Below, piece after piece: positions 1 to 13,234 of a stretch of 64,000 bases of DNA; position 1 is the first letter of the stretch; the number at the start of each line of letters is the position of its first letter. The stretch comes from Talinum fruticosum (lineage: Eukaryota; Streptophyta; Magnoliopsida; Caryophyllales; Talinaceae). The notes below the pieces were generated by a model. It searched no databases. It was not told the origin of the DNA and saw nothing but the letters and a program-made list of their open reading frames with translations. Location: NCBI GenBank assembly GCA_021018815.1, contig JAITYX010000042.1, positions 4,516,001-4,580,000 on the forward strand, written 5' to 3'. The translations under genes and the position numbers were made by a program.

Positions 1-3000
1 CCATAGTTAATCTCCATGGAGGCCTCAATTACAAGGCCAATTCCGCGATTTACTTCCAGCGAATCACTGTTATGGTCTCCGATTTGGTCCTGCATTTCGC
101 CATTTATCGAATTACTCGGAAATTGGATCCAACCAAGCGAAGATTGATCTGGGTTTTGGTTATTTGGTCGCCGGCACTCTTGATCGTTGATCATATGCAT
201 TTTCAGTATAATGGGTTTTTGTTGGGGTTGCTATTGCTCTCAATTTCGGTGTTGATGGAGGGTAGAGATCTGTTGGGTGGGTTTTTCTTTGCAGTTTTGC
301 TCTGCTTTAAGCACCTATTTGCCGTTGCTGCACCGGTTTATTTCGTGTATTTGTTGCGGCATTATTGCAAAGGAGGATTAGCTAAGGGTTTTGGCAGGCT
401 TTTGTTGATGGGGTTGCTCGTAATCTCCGTTTTCGCGGCGGCTTTTGGGCCGTTTGTGTATCATGATCAGGTAATTTTTGTGCTACATACGAAAAAAATG
501 ATCCTTTGTGGTACTATAATGTGTTTTCTTGGCCATATTTGATATTGGTGGTATTCAATTCTTTTGAGAATGTGTTGATTATGAACTGAAATGAGAGAAT
601 ATGTTGCTTGTTGCATTCTTGGATAATATGTTTCGGTTTGAGAGCAGTAGTAGTTTGAGTAGGTATGTAAACGTGTATACATTTTGTTAGAGAGAAGGAA
701 ATCTCAACTTGGCATCGGTTTGGGTTGGTTTCCTTGTCTAATCCTCCAAAGATCATTTGTTTGATGACACATTTAACTAGTGTAGTTAACAAGACATACC
801 AACTGTGTTCTTCCTGATTGTTTTCAATTGATGATTTGTTTGGGTCTTCAATGTGGAGAAGTAGTTTTGCATTAAGCTCTCAAGAAACCAGTGACGAGGG
901 ATTCAAAATGCCATTTCGGTCGCGATATGGAAAACTTGCTCTAATGCGGCAATTACGTTTTAGTTTGTGGCTGTCGCGGGGTGAAAACGTGGTTTGCTCA
1001 TCTTGAGAACCTTTCGCGGCTGTTTCAGCGCAGAGAGGCCACTTTTTGTATCCATGCTAGTGATGATTTGGAATTGACCAGCAAGAAAGACAGAATGAAG
1101 GACTCTATGAGGGCAGTAAAAGCTAAAATGGAAAGGGAATTTTTAACTTCAATAGGTTAAGATATACTGTCTTCCGATCATTTGTTCAAGTAAAGAAGAA
1201 GCTGAAATAAGTCAACAACTTTAAACAATGAGATGAGTGCGCAGCTCCCTAAATTGGAGCTGGGAATCTTATAATTTTGGTTGATATGTTTTAAAGAGCA
1301 TTCGTATGCAAGGTAGGGATACAATCTTGGTGAATAGGTTCTTCATATGCTACGGGAAGCTGAAATCTGTTGATGTATTTCTGGCGATGTCTACATGCTC
1401 ATCAGGGCTTCACCTTCACGACTTGCCATATGCGTCCTATGTGCTTTGTCCCTGTAGTTCTCTATTCATTATGAGTCTACTATGACTGTTTAACTGAAAC
1501 TCTATTCTTTCAAGGTGATTTAATTTTCAGTTATTACTTTGCAGATGCTTCAAGTCATCCATCGAATGTTTCCTTTTGGCAGGGGTCTATGCCATGCATA
1601 TTGGGCTCCAAACTTTTGGGTTTTGTATATCATGGTAGATAAACTGCTGGCTTTCCTTCTCAGAAGATTGGGCTTCAACATTCAAAGACCAACAGCTTCC
1701 TTCACTGGCGGGCTAGTGGGTGACTCATCACCCTTTGCTATACTGCCTCGGGTATGTTATTTAGTTTGTTTTGACCATTATGATGGCACAGACATTAGGG
1801 TGATAGTCTGATTCCCAATCATTTCTTCTCTGTCACCAACTCAATGATGTGGAGGACTCTAGTGGTGTACTATGTTGTCTTAAATAATTGCTGGAGCCAC
1901 TGACTTCCTAACAATGGAAATCTAGTGATTCAGATACAAAAGTTGCTTGATTACAGTTGATCTGTAATGATACTAGGGACTGATTGACACTTAGTTTAAA
2001 GAAAACTTATATCATTCGATGCTAAGTGCTTTTTCTTTGGTTTTGGGGAGTGGGGGAGGGAGGAATTGAATTGCGAACTATTAGGGACAAATTGGTCATA
2101 TATACTCGTACATTTTCATACTGAGTTGCACTTGGACTATTAGGCCAATGTTATTGGGCTTTGAATTTCTCTCCTTTGTGCATAATGTATTGATTTTGTT
2201 ATTTTTTTCTTGGTGTCATGATGATTAAATTGAATTTATTTGTGGTATTTGAGCGCCATTATTGAACTATTTTCATCTTTTTGCTTGATCTAGTTGAGGA
2301 CTCGTGATTTTTTTTTTTTTTCATTAACAGATTACCCCTTTGGTAACCTTTGTCATGGTCTTGCTTGCACTATCTCCTTGTCTTTTCAAAGCTTGGAGGA
2401 AACCCCAGCCACGGAAGATTGCTAGATGGATAGCTTATGCTTACACATGTGGCTTTTTATTTGGGTGGCATGTCCACGAGAAGGCATCACTTCACTTCAT
2501 AATCCCCCTTGCAGTTGTTGCCTTAGATAGCCTGGATGATGCCAGGCATTACTTCTTGCTGTCAACAGGTATGACTTTTGTTTAGACTACTATAATCATT
2601 AACCAGATTAATTTGTAAACTTACTATACCATTGTTTGTGTTTTCCTTCTTTTTTTTTTTTTTTTTTTTTTGAAGGGTAAGTGCGGGCCCCCTATTGGAC
2701 CCTATCTTAGGGGAACCACCAACATGGGTAAGCGGCCCAAGGGGACGGGGAAACTCAGGCCCAGAGCCTGGTTGGCAACCTTGCTCCTCTCCACACAAGG
2801 AGAATTGCAAGCCATGGGAATTGATTCCATGACCTCCACAAAGGAAAGTAGCCTTCATGCCACTTGAGCTATGAGCTCATTGGCGTTTTCCTTCTTTTTA
2901 TTACTATCTTCTTCCTCTAATTTTTCCATTATGACAATGTGTTTGTTCTGGGAGAAAAATAAGAACACAAACGATGATTAGTTTTGTTTTTGGGGATAAA

Positions 3001-3632
3001 AATTCCTCCATCCCAAGTTATGCCAGTATAGGGGAATGTGTCAAATCCAAATTGATATTCCAAGAGGGGGAGGACGGGGGATTAATTAGATCCATATCCC
3101 AAAGTCCCGCCTATGCAGAGGGGTTGTCATATGCATGATTTACTGAATCTAAAATCAAAAATACATTATCTTACAAAAGGGTATAATAATTATCAAGGAA
3201 GACCAACCAGTTTTCTTACAATCTTCTGGTGCAGTTTCATGCTACTCCCTCTTCCCACTTCTGTTTGAGGCACAAGAGTACCCAATCAAAGTAACATTGC
3301 TGGTTCTACACTGTGTTCTTATGTGGTTTGGCTTTTCCTCCCTGTTTTCGGAGGTGGCCCTTCCAAAGTCTCCGTATTTTCATGAAGTTGAACACTCGGA
3401 GAAGGGGAGTTTTGGCTCGACATCAGAGGAGGGACGGTTTGAAATTGGATGGATCGGTAAGGGCTACTTGCTTGGTCTCGTGGCAGTTGAAGTATGGGGT
3501 CAGTTTCTACAGCCTCTCATTCTCGGGGACAAGTTTCCTTTTCTACCCTTGATGTCGATCTCTGTATATTGTGCATTCGGGATCATGTACTCTTGGGTAT
3601 GGCAGCTGAGGTGGATTATTAAGTCCTCTTAA
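1..3632 (+). CDS. ALG8: ALG8 alpha-1,3-glucosyltransferase, 3' part (5' end outside window)
   Basis: Adds the second glucose to the dolichol-linked Glc1Man9GlcNAc2 oligosaccharide in the ER membrane, using dolichyl-P-glucose, for N-glycosylation. Exons seen: 1(partial)-470, 1545-1751, 2331-2568, 3235-3632; all junctions are GT-AG and phases agree (0, 0, 1). About 436 residues are present against roughly 500 for the plant family, so some 70-90 N-terminal residues are missing off the left edge. Family-typical stretches are visible: DHMHFQYNGFLLG, CFKHLFAVAAPVYFVYLLRH, FPFGRGLCHAYWAPNFW, GFLFGWHVHEKA and LGDKFPFLPLM, inside a chain of hydrophobic membrane helices. The residue string after the third exon (SCYSLFPLLFE) is conserved across the 3235 junction, which fixes that acceptor. 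The last intron carries a SINE. The stop is TAA at 3630-3632. The related ALG6 is less similar; I am confident of ALG8. Confidence 0.93.
2640..2899 (-). mobile_element. tRNA-derived SINE in ALG8 intron 3, with target-site duplication
   Basis: Read on the minus strand this is about 230 bp starting near 2884 and ending in a poly(A) tail (the T run at about 2655-2671 on +). Near its 5' end lies an A-box-like TAGCTCAAGTGG and, about 30 bp on, a B-box-like GGAATCAATTCCC, the internal pol III promoter of tRNA-derived SINEs. The element is flanked by a perfect 15-bp direct repeat GTTTTCCTTCTTTTT at 2640-2654 and 2885-2899, the expected target-site duplication. No long ORF, as expected for a SINE. 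Confidence 0.82.
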
Positions 3633-4604
3633 TGTGCATCACACCTTCATAATAACCTTTTATTTTCTGTAACTGCTAGATTAGCTGTGTATCGGTTTCA
3701 AGGTTTGATATGACATCGAGTTATTTGAGTTTGATTTTGCCCCTGTCGGCAGAAACACCTGATAATTTTGTTAAGGTTTGATATGAGAAGAGCAGGGTTG
3801 TTTTGGTTCAGTTCTGATTGAGGTACTTAAAGAGCTCCATTCATGCCTTATTTGCACATGGATTTGGTAAGCAGTTCGTTCAATGTTGTGTTTTGTATGC
3901 CCTTTCAAAAGCCCAAACCCCCAAGTTGGTCCGATCCCTAAGGCCCAAAGGCAGCTTCATTTACTTTGCACTGAATATTTTGCTACCCACATTAATGGTG
4001 ACCATAAAGGACTTCGACTTAAGAGTTAAGGCTTGTCTCTAGAATAGATGGATATTATATGAAATATTTCATTTAAATTCTAAACATTGTTAGATTTGTT
4101 TGATTTAAATTTAATCTAAATTCGAACCTTCGCCACCCATAGAAAAGTATATTTATACTAACAAAATACGCACCCAAATTAAATAAAAAATAGTGATTAA
4201 TTAATTATATGTATTTTTTCTTAAAACTCTCTATTTTTATGGTATATCTTGCACCTGATCTAACTACGTCATATAAGTGTTAATTTAATATTTATTTTAT
4301 AAGTGTATTGAGAATGATTAGGCCACTAAACCGAGTAAAAAGTGATTCCTAGTGGCAATTTTTTTTTTTTTTTTGCACTAATTGGGTTTAAACTTCACCT
4401 CTTATTTATTAAAGCCACCTACACAAAATAACGAAAGGTTAAAGTAAATGAGTTGTGCCATATTTGAGATGTTCGATTGGGATATGAATGGAATGAACTA
4501 ACAAAAGTAACACAATTACTTACAAAAATGGAGAGCCTTCCATGCTTAAATAGATCATATATTCAATGTAGAAATTCGAATCATTCAATTATAAAATTGT
4601 AATG

Positions 4605-4712
4605 TCTCGTGGGTACCAACCAATTGACTTAACTGGTAAAGTAGTCAAGAGTTGTTATTAGATACTCGCCAATCTTTGTGCCTCAATTAAGTTATGAGAC
4701 CAAAAAAAAAAA
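4605..4712 (+). mobile_element. possible SINE head
   Basis: An A-box-like TGACTTAACTGG near 4624 is followed by AAGAGTTGTTATTAGATA, which resembles the segment between the boxes of the SINE-like element near 61395-61530, and the stretch ends in an A-run at about 4700-4712. No convincing B box and no target duplication was found, so this is a weak call. Confidence 0.3.
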
Positions 4713-5332
4713 TTTTTTATTTAATACAACCTACGAGACGATCTCATATAAGAATCCTCCTTTAGACATGTTCATATCTTTTCTTCCATAAAGCCTTCCC
4801 TGATAAATGATTCTTTTTTAAGAGAAAAAAAGGGTTAAACAGAATTGATAATGGATCACACCATGCCAGGAGTGGAAAAGAAGCAAGGCATTCTTTTACT
4901 TATTTTGGGGAGAAAGCTGAGCCTGAATGCACTCTGTGTAAACACATTTTACTTCAGCTTTAGGAAAGTATTCCTACTCTTAGAATTGACAAAGTTTTAT
5001 TTATTTCTCCATTCAATCCAATTCATCTTTCTTTTTCCATTTTTTCAACCTCTTTTCTACCCTTCAAATTTCTCGAAAATCATCAGTTCATCTACTTATA
5101 AAGGTAAGATCGTCAATATATAAATCACCCCAAATTTTGTAAAGATAAAACCTGCGAGACCATATATAATTATTTTAACTTTGATACAGCTCTCGAAAAT
5201 TATCTCTTTACTTACAAGATTAATTACTCTCTACGTATAAAATCACTCCATTCAAATAGGGTTCAGGCTGTGGTGGTTTTGTTTCTTTTGTGGTCAAGGT
5301 TGCCAGACCAACTCATGAAACCAAATTTAATG

Positions 5333-5334
<2 letters not shown>

Positions 5335-5403
<69 letters not shown>
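5335..5403. repeat. (AT)n microsatellite
   Basis: About 68 bp of uninterrupted AT dinucleotides in AT-rich intergenic DNA. Confidence 0.95.
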
Positions 5404-5407
<4 letters not shown>

Positions 5408-5951
5408 TAGTTTGAGTGTGAGTAATTAAATTTGAAAAGGTAGTTGGGTTTGTAGGGTCCTTGTTTTGTACCCTTTTGATGTGGTTTGTCCAGTTTTTAG
5501 TAACTACTCTACTTTGGGGGATTGGCTAATCCAATTTTTCAAGGGTGGAATATGGAAAACTTTTATGTTTGGTTCAACAAAGTCTCCATATGTAAATTAT
5601 TTGGTGTATCTCTCTTTTTTTTTTTTTTTAATTATCTTGAACAAAAATGTCTCCTCTTGATATATATGCACCCGAAGCACCAATTTCCAAAAGATGCTCG
5701 CGAATACGATACCGTTTTTCTTTTCTTATGTGTTTGAATATCGAAAGTTAACTATATCATGAACTATCGTAAGTAGGCCAAAAAAATCATTCGAAGAGTT
5801 TTAATTAGTTTTCTTAATTAAAAAATTTATTATATCATTATACTATAAATTTATTTGCATATATTATTTCATATACAATATAGATTTTGATTAATGAAAG
5901 GATATTTTATTTTTATTTTTTTTAAATAGATGTATTGACCTTGAAATATAA

Positions 5952-6365
5952 TAGCCTTATTTGACAACTAACTATTACGTGTTTGTATTAATTGTTTGTA
6001 TTGGTTGTTTGACTTAATTATTTGTATTAACTGTTTGTGAAAAACGTATTTGGTAAATTTAGCCATTTCTAACAAAGTTGTTTAGTAAAATTTCATTTAT
6101 ACCCATAGCTCAATTTTATAATCTATTTAAATATTACAATTTTAATATTACATATGTATTTTTCTTCTTCTTAATATTATGTGATATACAAAAGTACATT
6201 TATATTTCTATCGACCTTTTTATTACAAAATATTTTTATTTACTATTGACTTGATTTTATTTTTAATAATATATTTAAAATTTATAGGACAAAATTATTT
6301 ATTTTGTATAATTAGCTATAGCAACGGGACACGCCTCTTTTAATCCCATATGAACCTAATTATTA
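5952..6365. mobile_element. MITE-like relic, copy A
   Basis: Starts TAGCCTTATTTGACAA and continues with repeated TTGTTTGTATTAATTGTTTG-type words, then a TATTTGGTAAA...TTGTTTAGTAAAATTTCATTTAT block that is shared with copies at 9016-9505 and 57336-58000. The right end is unclear. No ORF; called as a non-autonomous DNA element from the multicopy pattern and the terminal repeats of the 57336 copy. Confidence 0.5.
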
Positions 6366-6700
6366 AAAATGACTCCCAAACCAATACTAACCTATTTAAA
6401 AGTAACCCAAATGTATCTCATTAAGGGCGAGTCGAGGTAGCTACCATGGGTTCGGATATAACTCAAAATGCTCTTTTGCCGAACAACCCTAATATATTTA
6501 AAAGTGTAGACACTGAAAGCGAGTACAATTGAAGTGGTGAAGTTTTTTATGTCCTTAAATTCCAAGTGGAGAGAAGAGTAGAGGAGTAGTCATCGTTCCC
6601 TCCTCCATATCCTCGTCGTCCATGACCTCATTCCCTAATTCCGGCCTCAACCCATTCCACAAACACAGGCATGGCTTCTAATCTAACCCAGAAAAACAGA

Positions 6701-6743
6701 CTGAGAGAGAGAGAGGGAGAGAGGGAGAGAGAGAGAGAAGAGA
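6701..6743. repeat. (GA)n tract
   Basis: GAGAGAGAGGGAGAGAGGG-type purine tract; another shorter GA tract is at about 7028-7058. No gene is attached that I can recognise. Confidence 0.9.
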
Positions 6744-8561
6744 GAGATGTTACCCAGCAATGAGCTGCCGAATTACAAGAAGATATTAATCCACCAACTT
6801 TGTTCCTCATAAATTGACCAACTCTTTTGAATTCGGATTTTCAATAGTTGACTTGTAATTTCTTTCCCACTTTTTTTTTAAAAAATTTTAATTTTTTTAA
6901 TTGGGCGCATGTCTTCATTCTTATTCTTGTTCTTATATTCTTCTTCTGCTCTTGGCAACTTGGAAAATTAAAAAGACAAGTCGTAAATGGCTTTGATGAC
7001 TAAACTCACAACGTAACTCAGCTGGAAGAGAGAGATTGAAGAGAGAGAGAGAGAGAGGAAAGCTTTTTATTTAGTTGAGCTAATCTCATTTCCCTCCTCA
7101 TCCATTTCATGACGTGTCACTTCCTTCAAAATATGCATAAAAAAATTTCAAACCCGTTTATCCTCAAATTAAATACTTATAACAACAGTTATAACAGCTA
7201 ACAGTTTGTAATAGTTTAACGCTAACCATAATAATTCATAACAACTCGCAACAATCGCCATCTAGTTTTTAACAGTTAAAACAAATACCCCTTATTAAGC
7301 CGCAAATATAAATCGACCCAAATCCAATTCTTATAACTTGAATATGACCCGACCCATTAATCTGGCCATGCACCATTATTAGCTTTCTTTTAAGTTTACC
7401 TTAAATTTGTTTGATTGCCAACTCATATGATCATAATACTCCAGTTCGTTAATTAATTTAATTAAGTAATTAATTTACAACAAAACAGGGATAATCAGAT
7501 TACATTTGTATGGGACGTTATTAGTGTTAATTCATAATTAATTAATGTGGGAGTGCATGTGCATGCCCATGCATCGTGCTTAGTCTCCCTTCCTAAAATT
7601 AATTAATTAATTAATTCAACCCCATTTAATTCCAAACCAATTCTATAATGGATTAAAATAAAATTTTCTCAACATTCTTCTTGATTCCCCATTTATGGAC
7701 CAGTTGTCATAACATGTTATTGATGTACGTACAGTTTTTTTTATTTAATTTTTATCTTAAATAACTAGCCCTTTAGTTTAATTTGTTTAGGTGGGTAATT
7801 AATGAGCCTGGACCTCCTATTTTTTTTAGTTCAGACCATTTATTGACTAAAATAATTATTTATTTTTTATTAAGAACACATACAATCTCGATTAACTTGG
7901 TTAATCTATCACTTTAGCTTGTTAATGTTAGCTAAGCAAATCACTTTTTTATACATTGTTTTTTTTACTTAGTACTTTTTTTATGAAAAAAGATATTTAT
8001 TAATAAAAAATAATACAACATATATAATGATAATCATGTGACAAGAATAAATTTAAAATATCAAAATAAATACTCATCTGTAAAAAGTTAATGGTAAATA
8101 ATGGTTAAACAGTTTTTACATATGGCTAGCTAGGTGAGAATTTTTGTTTGTAATTGTTAGGGGTTAAAATAATTCCAAATAATCTTTAATATATAAAACA
8201 CTATCATTGACTAGCTTTTATTTAATTGTTATTTCTTATACGTGCCACAACTTTTTAGATAGCCCATTAAATCTCAATAGATAAAATCATTAAAACATAC
8301 TTTTAAAAAATTAATTTTTTAGAGAAGAAAATGATTTATTGAGATATAAAGACGTCTTATTTAAAAGTCGGGATAAATAGAGGATGACGAGAATCTTTGA
8401 AGATATGAGGTAGCCATATACATACACATTATGAAAGCTACATTGTCGGAGGGACAAAATGCTTCTTTTCGTCCGATTTGTGCAAACCAAGATGGTCAAG
8501 AAAGCAAAGTACAGAGAGAGAGAATTTGCCGTAAATTCCAAGTGGATAATGTACAGTTAAG

Positions 8562-8591
8562 CTAACCCTAACCCTAACCCTAACCCTAACC
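8562..8591. repeat. (CTAACC)5, TTAGGG-type telomere-like array
   Basis: Five perfect hexamers of CTAACC, i.e. TTAGGG on the minus strand. The usual plant telomere unit is the heptamer TTTAGGG, so the unit here is one T short. It is interstitial and very short. Confidence 0.9.
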
Positions 8592-9015
8592 ATGGTATTT
8601 GGGATACACATTTGAATTAGATTTTTGGGGATAAATCCTTTCAAAATTTATACTTCGTCGGCGCATTTGGTGGGAAAAGCTGCGTCTACATTTAATGTCT
8701 ACACCTCTCTTCTCTTCTCTTCTCCTCTTCTCACATCTACATCTTTAATACGCCATTTTTCCATACATCCATCCCTCTTGTTTTAAATTCTCATGTGTAA
8801 AAGGATGCTTGAATGCAATTGTACGGTTAACTTAGTAGTATAATGATTGATTTTTAAAAGAAAAAATCAGTGTTTGATTTTCTGATTCTTACACTGTGTG
8901 CATGTATATAACTTTATCTATGAATTTTTATTTTAATTATAATATAAGGCGACCTTTTCGTTTACTAACAAGGTCAATTCATTCAACCATATATTATAAT
9001 AATTAATAAGATCAG

Positions 9016-9505
9016 ATTCTTGTTTGACAATCATTTATTAATTGTTTGTATTAATTGTTTGACTTAACTGTTTGCATTGGTTGTTTAAGAAAAATATATT
9101 CGGTAAAATTAGTTGTTTCTAAAAAGTTGTTTGGTGAAATTCCATTTATGTTCATATCTCAATCTCATTAATTGTTTTAAACATTATAATTATTTTTATT
9201 CCATATTCATATATTTCTTCTCAAAATTAATTAAGAATTATGTGATGTATAAAATTATATTTATACCTTCTATACAATTTTAATTATATATATCTTTTTA
9301 AAATTTATTTTTAATAATATATTTGATATTTATGTGACAAAACTATTTATTTATATTATTATGATAGACCATAATTTTTTTTATAAAAGAGCTTCTTGGG
9401 TCAAAAAACTCTTTGCCAAACAGTACAATTACCTTCTTGACCTAATCAAATAGGTAAAAAAAATTTTCAGGGACAAAAAACTGTTTGCCAAATACCCAAG
9501 TCTAA
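9016..9505. mobile_element. MITE-like relic, copy B
   Basis: Shares with the copies near 5952 and 57336 the opening TTTGACAA, the internal GGTAAAATTAGTTGTTTCT and GTTGTTTGGTGAAATT blocks and a terminal block with AGAGCTTCTTGG and TTTGCCAAA. Runs to about TTGCCAAATACCC. Non-coding. Confidence 0.5.
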
Positions 9506-9740
9506 TTATTCAATGTTGAACTCATATCATATATGTAGCTGTGTCATATCAGGCTTTACCAACGTTATTACAAACCCGTCCAATGTGATAAACAACTTTC
9601 TATTCAAACTTGGAGAATTAAAATTGTGGAATATGTCATTTAGAAATATATGATCAATTTAAATATGTAGTGATTTTAAAAGTTGCGTGTATTTATATTC
9701 ATATCATCATCATCCATTCTTGAAAGGCATATTTTCACGC

Positions 9741-9743
<3 letters not shown>

Positions 9744-9808
<65 letters not shown>
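9744..9808. repeat. (TA)n microsatellite
   Basis: About 65 bp of TA repeats. Confidence 0.95.
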
Positions 9809-9811
<3 letters not shown>

Positions 9812-10074
9812 GGACAAACAATGTGCTTTTTACATGGTCCAATTGCATATTTCCTACATCTTTTTATCCCTTTTAACTATATATATGTATATATAAAACA
9901 CTAATTATTCAATGAAAATTATTGTTTACAAAAGGATGTAAATATATTCTACCAATATCATCAGCTTTTACGTCTCATTTGAAAAAAAAAAGCATAATGT
10001 CAAAGAATTAAGCATTATATTCAGTAAAATTTTAACATTATAATTTATACATATATAGTCCAACCAATCTCATA

Positions 10075-10350
10075 TATTCTCTCTAATTCACAATACATGT
10101 CACTTTAACTATGACTTTTTCGTTTTACAATATTTGTCACTTTATAATTCCAACAACATGTTAATTACTAATTTATCAATTTTGTCCTTATTATTAATTG
10201 TCTTTCTTTTTTTATTAATTTTCTTCATTTTCAATGAAATATAGGGATAATTTGGTCTTTTAACATAAATTTTATCATGAATTTAGTGTTTCCGTGGTAC
10301 TCCTCGTATAATCTTAAAACAAAAAGTATTTTAAAACGGATGGAGTATAA
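10075..10350. mobile_element. Stowaway-like MITE relic
   Basis: Ends with ACGGATGGAGTATA, the complement of the CTCCCTCCGT-type terminus of Stowaway MITEs, and opens with a degenerate TTCTCTCTAATTCACAATA. Internal TTCAATGAAATATAG and CTTTTAACATAAATT words recur at about 15935-16080, suggesting the same family. No ORF. Confidence 0.5.
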
Positions 10351-12525
10351 AGAAAGTCGATATTGAAATTGTGATGGGAAGCATTCATGTGTGAATTATA
10401 TAGTATATATTTACGTGAAGAAAACAATTAGCAGAAAATTGACCACATAATTTCATCATTCCCTGAGTCCCACGTAGTTTCTGTTCTCATATTTAATTAT
10501 GGGAATTAATTAACAAAAACTTAGGTGAAAGACGACATTTAAAACAATTCATTATTTAATTAATCCTGGTTGTTAGCTTAAATTATGTTATTTAGCTGCT
10601 AAACAATTTGTAATTTCTGAGAATTTGCTCCCAAATTATGCAGATTTCCTTAACTTTTGAAAACTATTGGTTATGACTGGGGGTGATTAGGCATTTGAAA
10701 CAGTTATTAGTGGTGTAATTTATTTAGTTAATTACTGTACTCCATTATTTGACCTGATCCCCCTCCAAAAAAAAAAAAAAGAAAAGAAAAAGGTATTACT
10801 CCATTATTTGAGAACACTATTAGTTGATGTCTTGATCACTTTTGCGGAATTTAAAGTCCATAAATGGATTAATTTGCTCATGTCATGTTATATGACTTTC
10901 TTGACTTTGGGTAATGGTCTATTCACCTTTCAAGAGTCAATGATAAAAAATGACCTAAAAAATACTTTGATGGTTAAAAGATCTAGTAATTTGTTTTCTT
11001 TTATTCTTAGAGAGAGAGAAAAAATCTAATTTTTTTATTTATTATATCCTTTTCTTTACCTAAAGATACAAAAATTATATGGAGAAAGTTTTAATTGAAA
11101 AACATAAACAAGCGAAAAATTCATTTTGTTATAAGTGAAACTTAGGGCCTGTTCAATATGATGTTTAAACCAGTATTTATAATCATTTTAGTTTATCTAA
11201 GCTTTAACAGTTATAACAACTAATAATTTCAAAAAATAATGACTCGAGTAGGTTTTTATTAAGTCAAACCATAACATTAGATTTTCTTTTTCTTTTTTAA
11301 AATTTTATTTTAGGGGTAAGATAAAGACAAGTGATTAACCAATATATTTCATACATTTCGTAATATTGTTATTTTTAATCCGTGAAGAAATATTAATAGA
11401 GCATAAAATTTATGATAAAATTTATAATATTAGACTAAGTTAAACGCATTGTTTCCTTAAAAATGAAAAAAATTAATTAAAAAGAAGAGAAAAGAGCAAT
11501 TAATGAAAATAAATTTGATAAATTAGTTACTAATATGTCATTAATAAAGTGAAAGATATTATAAAATGAAGAAAAAATTTAGTAAAGAGACAAATATTGT
11601 GAAATGAAGAAAGTAGATATTATTGGTGAAAATCAGAAAATAAAAATGCTTATTACTATTTTTTCGGTCCTACCATTTATTAATGATTTTCTCAGATTTT
11701 GTCTAAATTTTTCCAAGTGCAGAAGCAGGTGAAAATGCCATTAATTTTCATTTGTTGGACTTGAAAATTTATGTGGTTAAACTACCAGCAACAAATTTTC
11801 ATTAATGACTGAGCCATCTCAAAAAATTTCAAAGCGCATTGCTCCTGCTACAATAAAAATAAATTCGATACTACAAGTATTAATTAACTTAATATTAATT
11901 AATTCAATTACTTTGATAAAAAATAAATTAATTCAAGTACAGTATCCTTTAACTTAATGTTAAAAAATAAACTATATTGTTTTATTTCATCAATAAATCG
12001 TTCAAACATTCATCCACGACACTCAACATATTTTATAATATTTTTGAAATGCCTACATTAACTAGCCATATATAATTTAGAAAATTCACTCGTCAGTATA
12101 ATTTTAACAAGTAGATACGTTAGTTTCTAGTTGAATTTGTAGAATCCTACGAGCAAATAACATAGGTTCGTTCAAAGATGAATATAAGGGCAAGAATTTA
12201 CCGATCCGTTCCACCTGGCTATAGTACATTTACGAGAAAGGATCTATTATAAGGTTCCAACGTTTCATGCACCATATTTGTATCCAAAAATGAGATACAT
12301 ACAGACTAATTAATGTATTTTCAGTTTGAAATTCAATTAAGAAAGAGTGCCTTAAAAGGGAAAGAGATTGTTTATACATAACAAGTATTTCTAAAAGATG
12401 GAAAATATCCTTCTTATCATTTCAATTCCACATGACTGTTTTTGTTGCCATTTTCAATATGGATTTTTTTATTTTTTAGGGTGGAATAATTCATGAATAT
12501 ACAAATTCTGCCCACAGAAATAAAT

Positions 12526-12551
12526 AAATAAATAATAATAATAATAATAAT
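12526..12551. repeat. (AAT)n microsatellite
   Basis: Short run of AAT trinucleotides after AAATAAAT repeats. Confidence 0.85.
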
Positions 12552-13223
12552 GCAGTAAATAAAAGGAATGAATTTATGAAAGGCAATATTCCTGAATTTC
12601 AAATAATCCAAATCCAATTCAAGCAAAACCTTCCTTTTTTTCACTAAATAATTTCAACCTAAATTTAGTTTATTTTCCAACCTATTCCACTTACACTTAT
12701 ATTTCCTTCATTAATCAATTTGCTTCCTCTATTAAAATTACTGCGTGCACCAAAAAAAAAAAAAGTGTGGCATGGAAACATTGAGAAAATTTATTATGTT
12801 GTCTTGTGTGCTTGGCTAGTTGACTTTAATAATTAAAAAAATATTTGATTGAAAATCGTTTACTATGAATTATCCAATGGTATTTTATGAATATATTCTA
12901 CCTGCAAAGATTTACGCACTTTAGGATATAATTTTATTGTGTATGGGTTTTGTTTAATCAATCGAGAATATCAAATTGAATTCAATGAATAAGTAGGCAA
13001 CTACGTGGTAAAAGAATTATCCACATAAAACATATATCATGGATAGTATTCGAGGGTATAATCTAACTTATTGTATAATAATTTATTTATGATTGAGAAT
13101 TGATTTTTTTATTAAAAATAAAAATGAAATTTATGTAACAAAAAAAATTAATATTAACAAATTTTGTTTTTTGTGAAGAAAATGTGTATATTTTTTGGTC
13201 ACCTAAAAATGTATATCTAATAG

Positions 13224-13234
13224 CTATATAAGTA
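13224..13234 (+). promoter_or_regulatory. candidate TATA box of the ATL4-type gene
   Basis: CTATATAAG lies about 260 bp before the ATG at 13492. Between it and the ATG are two pyrimidine (CT)n tracts (about 13360-13380 and 13459-13486), typical of plant 5' leaders. Position only; no transcript evidence. Confidence 0.4.

Larger units (their letters stand above)
3633..13224. other. 9.6-kb gene-poor intergenic region
   Basis: No ORF here has a recognisable product, a splice-consistent structure or codon usage like the flanking genes; the longest open stretches are under 100 codons and AT-driven. The region is AT-rich and holds two (AT)n microsatellites, GA tracts, related MITE copies near 5950 and 9016, a Stowaway-like relic near 10075, a possible SINE head near 4610 and a short (CTAACC)5 array. 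A distal promoter for the ATL4-type gene probably lies at its right end. Confidence 0.7.

Noticed and set aside
4845..5123. 92-codon open frame
   Set aside because: Phe/Leu-rich AT-driven translation without family match or gene structure.
9683..9904. Open frame with Tyr-Ile repeats
   Set aside because: Translation of the TA microsatellite.
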